Positions 15,355-22,756 of a stretch of DNA of 56,981 nt are shown here, in pieces; the stretch's first letter is position 1; every line of letters starts with the position of its first letter. Under the pieces are notes generated by a model. That model ran no database searches. It saw nothing but the letters and a program-made list of their open reading frames with translations, and was not told the origin of the DNA. The position numbers and the translations under genes are program-made. The stretch comes from Flammeovirgaceae bacterium UBA1842 (lineage in GTDB: Bacteria; Bacteroidota; Bacteroidia; Cytophagales; Cyclobacteriaceae): NCBI GenBank assembly GCA_002338655.1, contig DDIU01000027.1, positions 1 to 56,981 of the forward strand, given 5' to 3'.

Positions 15355-16209
15355 ATGAAAAAAGTAGCTTTTGTATTCAATCAGTTATTTACTAACCTGC
15401 TTGGCATAGCTGTAATGGCCTCTGTAGGTGGTGGAATAGCACTTACTTATTGGTTCTTTTATATGCTGAACAATAAGCATCCTAATTTTTGGGAAGATCC
15501 TGCTACCCTTGGTGTTATAGGCGAATTTTTGGGCGGCACGGTAGGCTCTATTTGGGCATTGGCAGGAGTAATATTATTCTTCTTAGCACTGATCTATCAA
15601 AAACGGGAGTTGGTATTGCAACGTGAAGAACTGAAAGAAAGCAGAAAAATAATGGAGACCCAGTCTGCTACTATTGGCATTCAGCAGTTTGAGAATACTT
15701 TTTTTCAACTGTTAAATTTCCATGTTAACGCTTCAAACAGTATTCGCAATACCATTTTAGGCACTAATGGCAGTAGTCTGAATGGCTTTGACTCGCTATT
15801 TAGGGATTTTAAGAAGGAAGTACAATCCCTTAAAAAACGGAGAAAAAATGATAGTGCCGTAGTTTCGCCAGACGATGAGGCCTATGATCTTTGCTTTCGA
15901 ACGGTATACAATGGTTATAAAAACACTTTTCAGCACTATTTAGAGAATTATCGCACATTGGTGGTGTTAATACAGGCGAAAAGTCATGATCCTGTTTTTT
16001 ACTTTAACATCCTCAAATCGCACTTTACCGAACAAGAGGTATTGGTACAGTTTTACTATGTGGTGTTACTGGCCAAAGATAAAAACCTACTCAAAATTAC
16101 GGAACAGTATGGGCTGTTTCATAAGCTTAACCTGAGGGCCGTGGCTGAGGTGGATGCCTATCATTTGGAGAAGGTGAATAAAAATGCTTATGCCCATGAA
16201 GTGGCATAG
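15355..16209 (+). CDS. Putative AbiC-like phage abortive-infection membrane protein
   Basis: A 284-residue protein if started at the ATG for MKKVAFVFNQLF. An in-frame TTG at 15286 would add 23 residues that look unlike the family. Two membrane segments lie at about 12-34 and 52-80, followed by a charged coiled region (YQKRELVLQREELKESRK). Next comes the soluble core starting QQFENTFFQLLNFH, a signature of the putative phage abortive infection family (putAbiC). The later segment HFTEQEVLVQFYYVV also fits. The architecture suggests an inner-membrane protein with a cytoplasmic sensing or effector domain. It stands alone between unrelated genes. The family match is by eye; the anti-phage role is inference. 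Confidence 0.6.
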   Translation: MKKVAFVFNQLFTNLLGIAVMASVGGGIALTYWFFYMLNNKHPNFWEDPATLGVIGEFLGGTVGSIWALAGVILFFLALIYQKRELVLQREELKESRKIMETQSATIGIQQFENTFFQLLNFHVNASNSIRNTILGTNGSSLNGFDSLFRDFKKEVQSLKKRRKNDSAVVSPDDEAYDLCFRTVYNGYKNTFQHYLENYRTLVVLIQAKSHDPVFYFNILKSHFTEQEVLVQFYYVVLLAKDKNLLKITEQYGLFHKLNLRAVAEVDAYHLEKVNKNAYAHEVA

Positions 16210-16227
16210 CAATTAGTGAAGAACATG

Positions 16228-16932
16228 TTACTTTCCTCCTAGGAGTTTCCTGAAGTCATCAGGAAATACCGTTTCAAAGGTCATTTTTTCTTTGGTATGT
16301 GGGTGAATTATGGTCAGTGAAGCAGCATTAAGTGCCAATCTTCCTTTGCTCTTTTCTCCATACACCTTGTCGCCCACCACTGGATGTCCCAATTCAGAGA
16401 GGTGAACCCTTATTTGGTGTTTTCTGCCTGTAAAAAGATCAATTTCAAGTAGGCTGAACCCTTTCGATTCTTTAATCACCTTATATCCTGTTTTGGCTAG
16501 CTTCCCTTTCGTAGGGTCTTTTACGGAATACACTTTAAATGCCTTATTTTCAAGTAGTTGGGAAGTGATTATCCCTTCCTTCTCTTTCAAAGTACCGTGC
16601 ACGATCACATTGTATTTTTTCGAAAAGTTAGCCCATTCCTGCTGTAAAAATTGCTTGACTCTCTCGGTTTTGGCAAATACCAAAACACCCGAAGTATCAC
16701 GGTCAATGCGGTGAACTACATATACCCTGTTTTTGGAGCGGTGATTCCCTTTTTTCACATATTCGTTGAGTATAAAATGGGCAGTCTTTTCTTTTTCAGC
16801 GGCATTGCCCACCGTTAACAATCCGCACATCTTGTCCACGACTAATATATCTTGATCCTCATAAATTATTTTACAGCCCTTAGGTTGAAATTTTTTAGGT
16901 GGAATTCTAAACTCAGTGCGTTTGGCTGTCAT
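16228..16932 (-). CDS. RluA-family pseudouridine synthase
   Basis: A 234-residue enzyme that isomerises uridine to pseudouridine in rRNA or tRNA. The catalytic motif HRIDRDTSG is at residues 74-82, with Asp77 as nucleophile. The second conserved block, GRKHQIRVHLSELGHPVVGDKVYG (here read as GRKHQIRVHL and GHPVVGDKVYG), binds and positions RNA. There is no N-terminal S4 domain, as in short RluA-type enzymes, and the first 20 residues are basic. The target site cannot be told from sequence. It converges with the AbiC-like gene, whose stop is 18 bases away. Confidence 0.92.
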   Translation of the reverse strand: MTAKRTEFRIPPKKFQPKGCKIIYEDQDILVVDKMCGLLTVGNAAEKEKTAHFILNEYVKKGNHRSKNRVYVVHRIDRDTSGVLVFAKTERVKQFLQQEWANFSKKYNVIVHGTLKEKEGIITSQLLENKAFKVYSVKDPTKGKLAKTGYKVIKESKGFSLLEIDLFTGRKHQIRVHLSELGHPVVGDKVYGEKSKGRLALNAASLTIIHPHTKEKMTFETVFPDDFRKLLGGK

Positions 16933-17104
16933 TTGGAAATATTTACCTGCTAAGCTAGTCAGTTATTTTATAAACATCCTCCACAATATACTGGCGTATT
17001 AGGGTATTTAACCTACAACCAGTGAGTGAATTTCAAATTCAGAAAATCTTTACTCGATGTCACTGATTCTTTAACTTTATACTTCAATATTAATTTACGT
17101 AATT

Positions 17105-18106
17105 ATGATTTTTATAGAAAATGAAGGACATACAAACCCAAAGCTAAATCTAGCCTTAGAGGAATATGCACTACGTAATTTTACTTCTGAATCCGATTTT
17201 TTATTATTTTATATTAATGAGCCTTCCATCATTATAGGAAAAAATCAAAACACGCTGGAAGAGATAAATCATCAATATGTTGAAGAAAATAATATCCATG
17301 TAGTGCGAAGAATCACTGGTGGTGGTGCGGTATATCATGACTTTGGAAATCTTAATTTCAGCTTTATTACAAATCACGATAGTTCGAGTTTGAACAACTT
17401 TAAAAAATTTACCCAACCTGTTATCAATGCACTTTCAACAATAGGTGTGGAAGCCGAACTAATAGGAAGAAATGATATTCTTGTAAATGGTAAAAAAATT
17501 TCCGGAACTGCTCAATATTCAACAGGAAAGCGAATGATAAGCCACGGCACCTTATTATATGACACCAATCTTGGAGAGGTTGCAAATGCACTTCAAGTAA
17601 AAATGAGCAAGATTGAATCTAAAGGACATAAATCGGTACGCAGCCGCGTTGCCAATATTAGCGAGTTTATTGATAGCCCATTAAAAATAGAAGAGTTTAG
17701 AGCGCATTTGTTAAAGGGTTTGTACGAAGAACGAGAGCCATTTGAAACCTATCATTTATCGACAGATGAGTGGAAGGCTGTAAATACTTTGAAAGAAGAA
17801 AAATATGATTCGTGGGAGTGGAACTATGGTCGCTCTCCAAAATTTAACATTCAGCGTAGCAAACGTTTCCCGGTAGGAGAAATTGACGTGAGAATGTTTG
17901 TGGAAAATGGTTATCTCTCAGAAATTAAAATTTACGGAGATTTCTTCGGTAAAGAACCGTTAGAAAACATAGAGATACTATTGACTGGTGTTAAGTATGA
18001 CAAAAAGGAAATCTCACAAAAACTTAATGGAATTGATTTAACAGAATATTTTGGAGACGTGTCTAAACCAAAATTTATCGAACTATTGTATGGCTCTGAT
18101 GAATAG
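17105..18106 (+). CDS. lplA: Lipoate-protein ligase A
   Basis: A 333-residue cytoplasmic enzyme that activates free lipoate with ATP and attaches it to a lysine of 2-oxo-acid dehydrogenase E2 and glycine-cleavage H proteins. The lipoate/AMP-binding motif RRITGGGAVYHD is at residues 68-79, and KISGTAQY with its catalytic Lys131 follows. The C-terminal 80 residues form the small accessory domain found in E. coli-type LplA, so it should carry out both half-reactions. Length is normal. The gene is alone between divergent and convergent neighbours. The start ATG is followed directly by the conserved N-terminal strand. Confidence 0.93.
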   Translation: MIFIENEGHTNPKLNLALEEYALRNFTSESDFLLFYINEPSIIIGKNQNTLEEINHQYVEENNIHVVRRITGGGAVYHDFGNLNFSFITNHDSSSLNNFKKFTQPVINALSTIGVEAELIGRNDILVNGKKISGTAQYSTGKRMISHGTLLYDTNLGEVANALQVKMSKIESKGHKSVRSRVANISEFIDSPLKIEEFRAHLLKGLYEEREPFETYHLSTDEWKAVNTLKEEKYDSWEWNYGRSPKFNIQRSKRFPVGEIDVRMFVENGYLSEIKIYGDFFGKEPLENIEILLTGVKYDKKEISQKLNGIDLTEYFGDVSKPKFIELLYGSDE

Positions 18107-18180
18107 GTATTAGCATTTGAAATTATTGTTAAATATCCCTCTTGCACTTATTTGAAATCCTAAAATTCATAAAACCTAAG

Positions 18181-18278
18181 CCCTTGTTGGTGTGGTCACA
18201 ATCAGCACGAGGGGAAGGCTTTCAATAATGCCCGTTGGTGACAACACCAGCGGGGCCTAGCAGGAAACCTTCAGGTTT
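18181..18278. repeat. Cluster of palindromic repeats between lplA and the PLP enzyme gene
   Basis: Three pieces can be seen. The first, at 18181-18214, has imperfect arms CCCT/AGGG around the short palindrome TGTGGTCACA. The second is a hairpin of CCCGTTGGTG (18231-18240), a 4-base loop and CACCAGCGGG (18245-18254), with one wobble pair. The third is AAACCTTCAGGTTT at 18265-18278, a half-size relative of the elements at 20161-20209 and 56023-56070. The genes on both sides point towards it. Confidence 0.55.
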
Positions 18279-18280
18279 AT

Positions 18281-19531
18281 TTAGTAAGTCGCTTCTAAGG
18301 CCTGTTTGATATCCCAGATCAAATCTTGGCTGTTCTCCACCCCTATTGACAAGCGTACAAGGCTGTCCGAGATACCCATTTGGGCCTTTACTTCGGGATC
18401 TACACCAGCATGTGTCATAGAAGCTGGATGTTCCGCTAAGCTTTCAGTACTTCCAAGGCTTACCGCCAGTTTGATCAGTTTGAGATGGTTTAAGAAATGA
18501 AAGGCCTCTTTTTCGCCTCCCTTTATTTCAAAGGAAATCATCGCACCGGGAGCGCTATACTGCTTTTTGTAAATAGAATAGGCTTTAGTGTCTTTTTTAA
18601 GACTTCCCAAAAACATAATCTTTTTTACATTGGGCCGCTTCTCTAAGAACAAGGCTACTTCCTGGGCATTCTTGGTTTGTTGTTCCATACGCACCTTTAG
18701 TGTTTCAAGGCTTCTTAATAAAAGCCAGCAGGTATGTGGACTTGCCATATTCCCTAAAAATGTGCGCAAGGTCTTTACCCTTTTTATCAACTCGAAATTT
18801 CCCAATACCGCCCCTGCAATAAGGTCACTATGGCCGCCAATATATTTTGTGGCGGAGTAGATGACCAGATCAGCGCCATGTTGCAGCGGACTCGACCACA
18901 TAGGCCCCATGTAGGTATTATCAACAGCCAATACCACACGCTTCTCATCCGTGCTGAAATAGTCGGCAATTTCTCGGCACATGACGATATCAATAAGATC
19001 GTTGGTTGGATTAGAGGGCGTTTCGATATAGATTGTACTCAAGTTAGCTGAATTATTGGTGCCTTTGATCATCTCAATAATTTCCTCCTTGCTCTGGTCA
19101 GGCCTAAAACTGATCGTTTGCACGCCAATCTTCTTGAGGAAATAATTAATAAAATGATCTGTTCCCCCATAGGTTGGTGAACTATAAAGAAGCAAATCAC
19201 CGGGGTTCAAAAACTCAAGCAAAACTGTACTAATCGCTGACATGCCACTTTCAAATACAGCACTATCATCAGATTTATCCCATAGGCAAAGCCTGTTTTC
19301 CAATATTTCAAGGTTAGGATTGTTGATCCTACTATAGATCAACCCCAACTCTTCATCCTGATCTTTTTGCCGTAAGCCATAAGCTACTTCAAAGAAGGCC
19401 TTACCTGCTTCAGCTGATTTAAAGGCAAAAGTTGAAGTTTGAAAAATCGGTGCTTTTATAGCGCCTTCAGATAACTCAGGCTTATAGCCATGAGACATCA
19501 TCAGGCTTTCGGGTTGTAATTTATGCTCCAT
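18281..19531 (-). CDS. Cys/Met metabolism PLP-dependent enzyme (gamma-lyase/synthase type)
   Basis: A 416-residue cytoplasmic enzyme of the cystathionine gamma-synthase family. The PLP lysine is Lys229 in SATKYIGGHSD, and the N-terminal segment SEGAIKAPIFQTSTFAF and the tyrosine of YSRINNPNLEILE (binding the phosphate of the neighbouring subunit) are conserved. It could be methionine or cystathionine gamma-lyase, or a synthase. The divergent Lrp/AsnC regulator next to it is a common partner of methionine gamma-lyase genes, which favours a catabolic role. A perfect -7 box, TATTTTTG on the minus strand (19554-19561), lies just upstream, without a clear -33 element. Confidence 0.87.
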   Translation of the reverse strand: MEHKLQPESLMMSHGYKPELSEGAIKAPIFQTSTFAFKSAEAGKAFFEVAYGLRQKDQDEELGLIYSRINNPNLEILENRLCLWDKSDDSAVFESGMSAISTVLLEFLNPGDLLLYSSPTYGGTDHFINYFLKKIGVQTISFRPDQSKEEIIEMIKGTNNSANLSTIYIETPSNPTNDLIDIVMCREIADYFSTDEKRVVLAVDNTYMGPMWSSPLQHGADLVIYSATKYIGGHSDLIAGAVLGNFELIKRVKTLRTFLGNMASPHTCWLLLRSLETLKVRMEQQTKNAQEVALFLEKRPNVKKIMFLGSLKKDTKAYSIYKKQYSAPGAMISFEIKGGEKEAFHFLNHLKLIKLAVSLGSTESLAEHPASMTHAGVDPEVKAQMGISDSLVRLSIGVENSQDLIWDIKQALEATY

Positions 19532-19607
19532 TCTGTTGTAGATTATGTTGCTGCAAAAATACAGATTATGGGAATCAGTTTGAATAACAAGCCTTTATAT
19601 GCTAATA

Positions 19608-19684
19608 ATTCCTGTATTTAATTACTATTTAGGAATATGGGACTAAATTTGAAGCAATTGAATAAGTAAAAAGGAAAAATTCCT
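19608..19684 (+). promoter_or_regulatory. Promoter and candidate operator of the Lrp/AsnC gene
   Basis: A perfect -7 box, TAAATTTG (19644-19651), lies 23 bases after a TTTA that could be a degenerate -33 box. Two inverted pairs of the same half-site surround it: ATTCCT (19608-19613) with AGGAAT (19631-19636), and AGGAA (19672-19676) with TTCCT (19680-19684). The second pair touches the start codon at 19685. This arrangement suits autorepression and control of the divergent PLP gene by the Lrp-type protein. Confidence 0.4.
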
Positions 19685-20149
19685 ATGATTAAATTGGACG
19701 CCTTAGATCATCAGTTACTTGAACTATTACAGAGTGACTCCAAAATGAATGTGAAAGAAATAGCTGCACGGCTTTCCATCACAAAAACACCGATCTATGA
19801 ACGTATTAAACGGTACGAAAAGGAAGGCATTATTGATAAATATGTAGCTGTACTTAACCGTGAAGTGGTAAGCAATGCGATGGTGGTATTTTGTTCGGTT
19901 TCTTTAGAAAGCCAAAAACTGGAAGAAATACAAGCTTTTAGTGATGCAGTTAAGCGAATACCGGAAGTGATGGAATGTTACCTTATGGGTGGCGCTAATG
20001 ACTTTCTATTAAAGGTAGTGGTTAATGATTTAAAAGCTTATCATCAATTCTCGTCAGGAAAGCTAGCGGCTTTACCGAATGTAGGGCAGATCAAAAGTAC
20101 GTTTGTTCTTAATGAGATCAAAAGATCAACAGTTTTTCCATTGACATGA
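19685..20149 (+). CDS. Lrp/AsnC family transcriptional regulator
   Basis: A 154-residue regulator with an N-terminal winged helix-turn-helix (LDALDHQLLELLQSDSKMNVKEIAARL, in which the recognition helix follows with SITKTPIYERIKRYE) and a C-terminal ligand-binding RAM domain (residues about 70-150, VMECYLMGGANDFLLKV). Proteins of this family sense amino acids and form dimers or octamers that bend DNA. Its divergent neighbour is a PLP enzyme of Cys/Met metabolism, so methionine or a related amino acid is a reasonable guess for the ligand. A purine-rich AAGGAA 9 bases before the ATG could act as ribosome binding site and is also part of the candidate operator. Confidence 0.92.
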   Translation: MIKLDALDHQLLELLQSDSKMNVKEIAARLSITKTPIYERIKRYEKEGIIDKYVAVLNREVVSNAMVVFCSVSLESQKLEEIQAFSDAVKRIPEVMECYLMGGANDFLLKVVVNDLKAYHQFSSGKLAALPNVGQIKSTFVLNEIKRSTVFPLT

Positions 20150-20160
20150 AACTCTACTGG

Positions 20161-20209
20161 AAACCTATAAGGTTTATCTACATTGTTCAAGAATAAACCT
20201 TATAGGTTT
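20161..20209. terminator. AAACCT/AGGTTT hairpin between convergent genes
   Basis: AAACCTATAAGGTTTAT (20161-20177) and its exact reverse complement (20193-20209) enclose a 15-base loop. Each arm is itself nearly palindromic. It starts 12 bases after the regulator gene's stop and lies 69 bases before the end of the convergent decarboxylase gene, so it could stop transcription from both sides. Related elements are at 18265-18278 and 56023-56070. Confidence 0.6.
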
Positions 20210-20277
20210 TATTCTAATAAGTAGCTTCTAATACTTAATTATGGAGCTTAGCTTATAGGAGCCAGATTTTTAGCTAC

Positions 20278-21720
20278 CTACTTTACCTTAACTCCAGCCA
20301 AATAGTCTTTCAAATGTCCCAACAGCACATCCACCTCTTTACGCTTCGTTCTAAATGAAAGTATCGCTACCCTAAGCCAAAACACATTGTCAATGGAGGT
20401 GGTAGAAATAAATACCTTACAGCTATGATGTATATTGGCAACTGCTGCTTTGTTGAAGTCATTGGCTTCTCCATCTGAGGGGACATACCTGAACAACACC
20501 ACGCTCAATGCGGGTTGCGGCCCAGTTTCAAAGCCGAGTGCTTTTATTTTTACGTAGAAGTAATTGGCCAGTAGTAATTTTTCGTCAAGGCACTGGGAAA
20601 ATTTAGCTACTCCATGGATTTTTAATGGGATCCACATACGCAATCCCCTAAACGGACGGCTCAGTTCAGGTGAAAGATCAGCCGGTGACCAGTCGTACTC
20701 TCCAACCGTATCCTGCATATAGTTGGCCTCTTGGCTAAAGGCATTTTTAAGTTTAAGGCCATCTTTTACCAAAACTACCCCTGAACCATACGACAGAAAC
20801 AGCCCCTTGTGTGGATCAAGAATAATGGAATCAGCTTTTTCAATGCCTTTCAGGGTTTTTCTACCTGCTTCAGTGAGCATAAAAAACCCACCATAGGCGG
20901 CATCCACATGATGCCACAGGCCGTGTTTTTGGGCGATATTGGAAATATCCTCAAGTGGGTCAACTGCACCTACATCTGTAGAGCCTGCATTGGATATGAC
21001 TAGAAATGGATTAAGCCCGTTTTGTAGGTCTTCGACTACAGTTTTCTCAAATGCATTTGTGAGCATACTGAATGTTTCGTCCATAGCAATTACCCGAACA
21101 ACACATTCATCTAACCCAGTAAGCTTGATGGCTTTCAGTAAACTGTGATGTGTTTGTTGGGTAGTGTAGATGACCGACTTCCTTACATTTTGCGAATTGA
21201 TTTGCTTGCTATGCTTTGCGGTATTAATGGCAATAAGGTTTGCAATACTGCCGCCTGAAGTAAGGTTGCCGGCAAATCCCAGCGTATAGCCTACAATCTT
21301 TCCCACCCATTGAATCAAGCTATTCTCCAATCGCACTGCGCCTGGTGAGGCATAAGATACACCCGAATATTGATTGCTGACAGAAGCAAGATAATCACCT
21401 AAAGCGGCTTCGTACAATCCACCACCGGGGATATACCCTAAGTGTCCTCCCGATGCGGGTTGCAATCCGTGCGCATCTATGCGCTCGTTGATATAGGTAA
21501 GTATGCCATTAAAATCATCTGTGTTTTCAACCTTTAAAAAATCATCCTCTGATTCGGTACTATACCCCGTTGGGCTATAGGTGGGTAAGTTGGGGAGTGC
21601 ATCATAAAACTTACTAGTGTAACTCTCAATTTGTGATAGGTAATGCTTTCTTTCTTGTTCTGATGGTTCAAAGGTGAAGTTGAGTTCATCGAGTTTTTTT
21701 AGTATTCCTTGTTCATCCAT
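20278..21720 (-). CDS. PLP-dependent group II amino acid decarboxylase
   Basis: A 480-residue enzyme of the aromatic-L-amino-acid/glutamate decarboxylase family. The conserved HVDAAYGG is at residues 271-278 and the PLP lysine is Lys305 in DPHKGLF. His191-His192 in QQTHHSL is the residue pair that stacks on the cofactor ring. The N-terminal 90 residues match the dimerisation arm (LPTYSPTGY is unusual but in the right place). Substrate cannot be told from sequence; tryptophan, tyrosine, DOPA or another amino acid are all possible. No regulator or transporter is adjacent. It is transcribed away from the small variable spot at 21.7-22.7 kb. Confidence 0.88.
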   Translation of the reverse strand: MDEQGILKKLDELNFTFEPSEQERKHYLSQIESYTSKFYDALPNLPTYSPTGYSTESEDDFLKVENTDDFNGILTYINERIDAHGLQPASGGHLGYIPGGGLYEAALGDYLASVSNQYSGVSYASPGAVRLENSLIQWVGKIVGYTLGFAGNLTSGGSIANLIAINTAKHSKQINSQNVRKSVIYTTQQTHHSLLKAIKLTGLDECVVRVIAMDETFSMLTNAFEKTVVEDLQNGLNPFLVISNAGSTDVGAVDPLEDISNIAQKHGLWHHVDAAYGGFFMLTEAGRKTLKGIEKADSIILDPHKGLFLSYGSGVVLVKDGLKLKNAFSQEANYMQDTVGEYDWSPADLSPELSRPFRGLRMWIPLKIHGVAKFSQCLDEKLLLANYFYVKIKALGFETGPQPALSVVLFRYVPSDGEANDFNKAAVANIHHSCKVFISTTSIDNVFWLRVAILSFRTKRKEVDVLLGHLKDYLAGVKVK

Positions 21721-21820
21721 AGTATAACGATAGTATTGGTATTAGATGGTGAAATGGTCGTTCAGTTACAATTTTTGTGGTTGTAAATTAGTAGAATCTG
21801 AGCATAGGATTTTGTACCTA

Positions 21821-21847
21821 GCTGGCGCAAGCATAGCTTGCATCAGC
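21821..21847. repeat. Palindromic repeat
   Basis: GCTGGCGCAAGC, ATA, GCTTGCATCAGC: 12-base arms with two mismatches around a 3-base centre. It lies 26 bases beyond the stop of the unrecognised gene at 21915 and about 100 bases upstream of the decarboxylase start. Confidence 0.5.
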
Positions 21848-21914
21848 GGGTGGGTAAAACCTTCAATTATCCGATAATTCTTCTGAAAAGTGTTCAATCA
21901 AAAAATGTGATAGT

Positions 21915-22289
21915 TTATAAAGAGAGACTTTTTTTTTCTTCTAATGAATCACTCATTAAAAATGAACTTTCCTTGAATTGTTCATATATTGAATCCCCTT
22001 TAAACATGCAGAGTTTTGCAATCATTTCTGAAATATTAAATCTCTTTATTTTCAACCAAATTTGTAATCCAGTTTCATAAGAAATTTCCAACACAACTCT
22101 TTTATTTTCAAGGGATACTCCCGCATCGCTTTTATTTATGATATTGAAATTGAAGTTAATAATTAAATCTTTTACAATTGATTCTACATCCCTCTCAAAA
22201 CCATTGTAAATCAAAAATCTTCCATCCATTGCTAAGTCTATTTTAAGAAAGTCCCGTTTGTTATTCCCCGCACTCGTCCTCGTTTGCAT
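21915..22289 (-). CDS. Unrecognised small protein, 5' end inside a palindrome
   Basis: A 124-residue frame I do not recognise. It has no signal peptide or membrane segment. It alternates hydrophobic and charged residues in a beta-then-alpha pattern (DLIINFNFNIINKSDAGVSL, KRVVLEISYETGLQIWLKI). The first 14 residues (MQTRTSAGNNKRDF) are encoded by, or directly next to, the palindrome at 22276-22301, so the annotated start is doubtful and Met21 (MDGRFLIYN) may be the real one. The size and the neighbourhood of another small orphan gene would suit an immunity or antitoxin protein left behind by a lost partner, but nothing proves that. Confidence 0.5.
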   Translation of the reverse strand: MQTRTSAGNNKRDFLKIDLAMDGRFLIYNGFERDVESIVKDLIINFNFNIINKSDAGVSLENKRVVLEISYETGLQIWLKIKRFNISEMIAKLCMFKGDSIYEQFKESSFLMSDSLEEKKSLSL

Positions 22290-22301
22290 ACAAACGAGGA
22301 C
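22276..22301. repeat. Perfect palindrome with 4-base loop
   Basis: GTCCTCGTTTG (22276-22286), CATA, CAAACGAGGAC (22291-22301): 11-bp perfect arms. It covers the putative start codon of the gene at 21915-22289 and lies between two small orphan genes. Confidence 0.6.
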
Positions 22302-22328
22302 TAGAGGGGGGTAATGGGAAATAATTCT

Positions 22329-22607
22329 TTAAATTCTTAAGTCAAATGCAAAATAATTTATCAATTCTGCGATTTTATTTCCTACAGCTGAACGACTAAA
22401 TGAACCGGTTTCTTCTAGTGCCCTTAGGACAGAAATATACTTTTCCTGAGGCATTTTTAATTCGTTTATTCTTAAAGCCATTTCTCTTAACGTAATTAAC
22501 TTGTTGGCTAAATATTCATGTGAGCCAGTTTTACCTAATTCATAAATAGTTTCATCTAATTGACTATAAAATTGTTTATCACTTTTAATACTTGTTATGT
22601 TTTTCAT
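22329..22607 (-). CDS. Unrecognised small helical protein
   Basis: A 92-residue, mostly helical, soluble protein with no recognised domain. Segments such as QFYSQLDETIYELGKTGSHE and LRALEETGSFSRSAVGNKI could form a small helical bundle. Its start codon overlaps, as CAATGA, the stop of an upstream frame (22604-22741) that has no start codon, as if it had once followed another gene in an operon. It sits in a 1-kb spot with palindromes at both sides, between the decarboxylase and AsmA genes. A role as antitoxin or immunity protein is only a guess. Confidence 0.5.
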   Translation of the reverse strand: MKNITSIKSDKQFYSQLDETIYELGKTGSHEYLANKLITLREMALRINELKMPQEKYISVLRALEETGSFSRSAVGNKIAELINYFAFDLRI

Positions 22608-22741
22608 TGCTCAATTAGTTTATCCAAATCCTTATGTAAAATATGAACCCTCCTCAGTAACTCTCCACCCTCCTCAATGTCTCTCAAACGTCTCTCGCAG
22701 AGAGCTGAGGCCCTGAGTATTTCATACCACCTTAACAGGCC
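22604..22741 (-). pseudogene. Start-less reading frame ahead of a small gene
   Basis: An open frame of 45 codons with no ATG or GTG, ending HKDLDKLIEQ and a stop that overlaps the next gene's ATG. The ending looks like a genuine protein C-terminus. Part of the frame reads through a tandem direct repeat (ACCCTCCTCA at 22647 and again at 22667 on the plus strand). It may be a truncated gene or chance. Confidence 0.25.
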
Positions 22742-22756
22742 TTAAATTTGAAAAAA

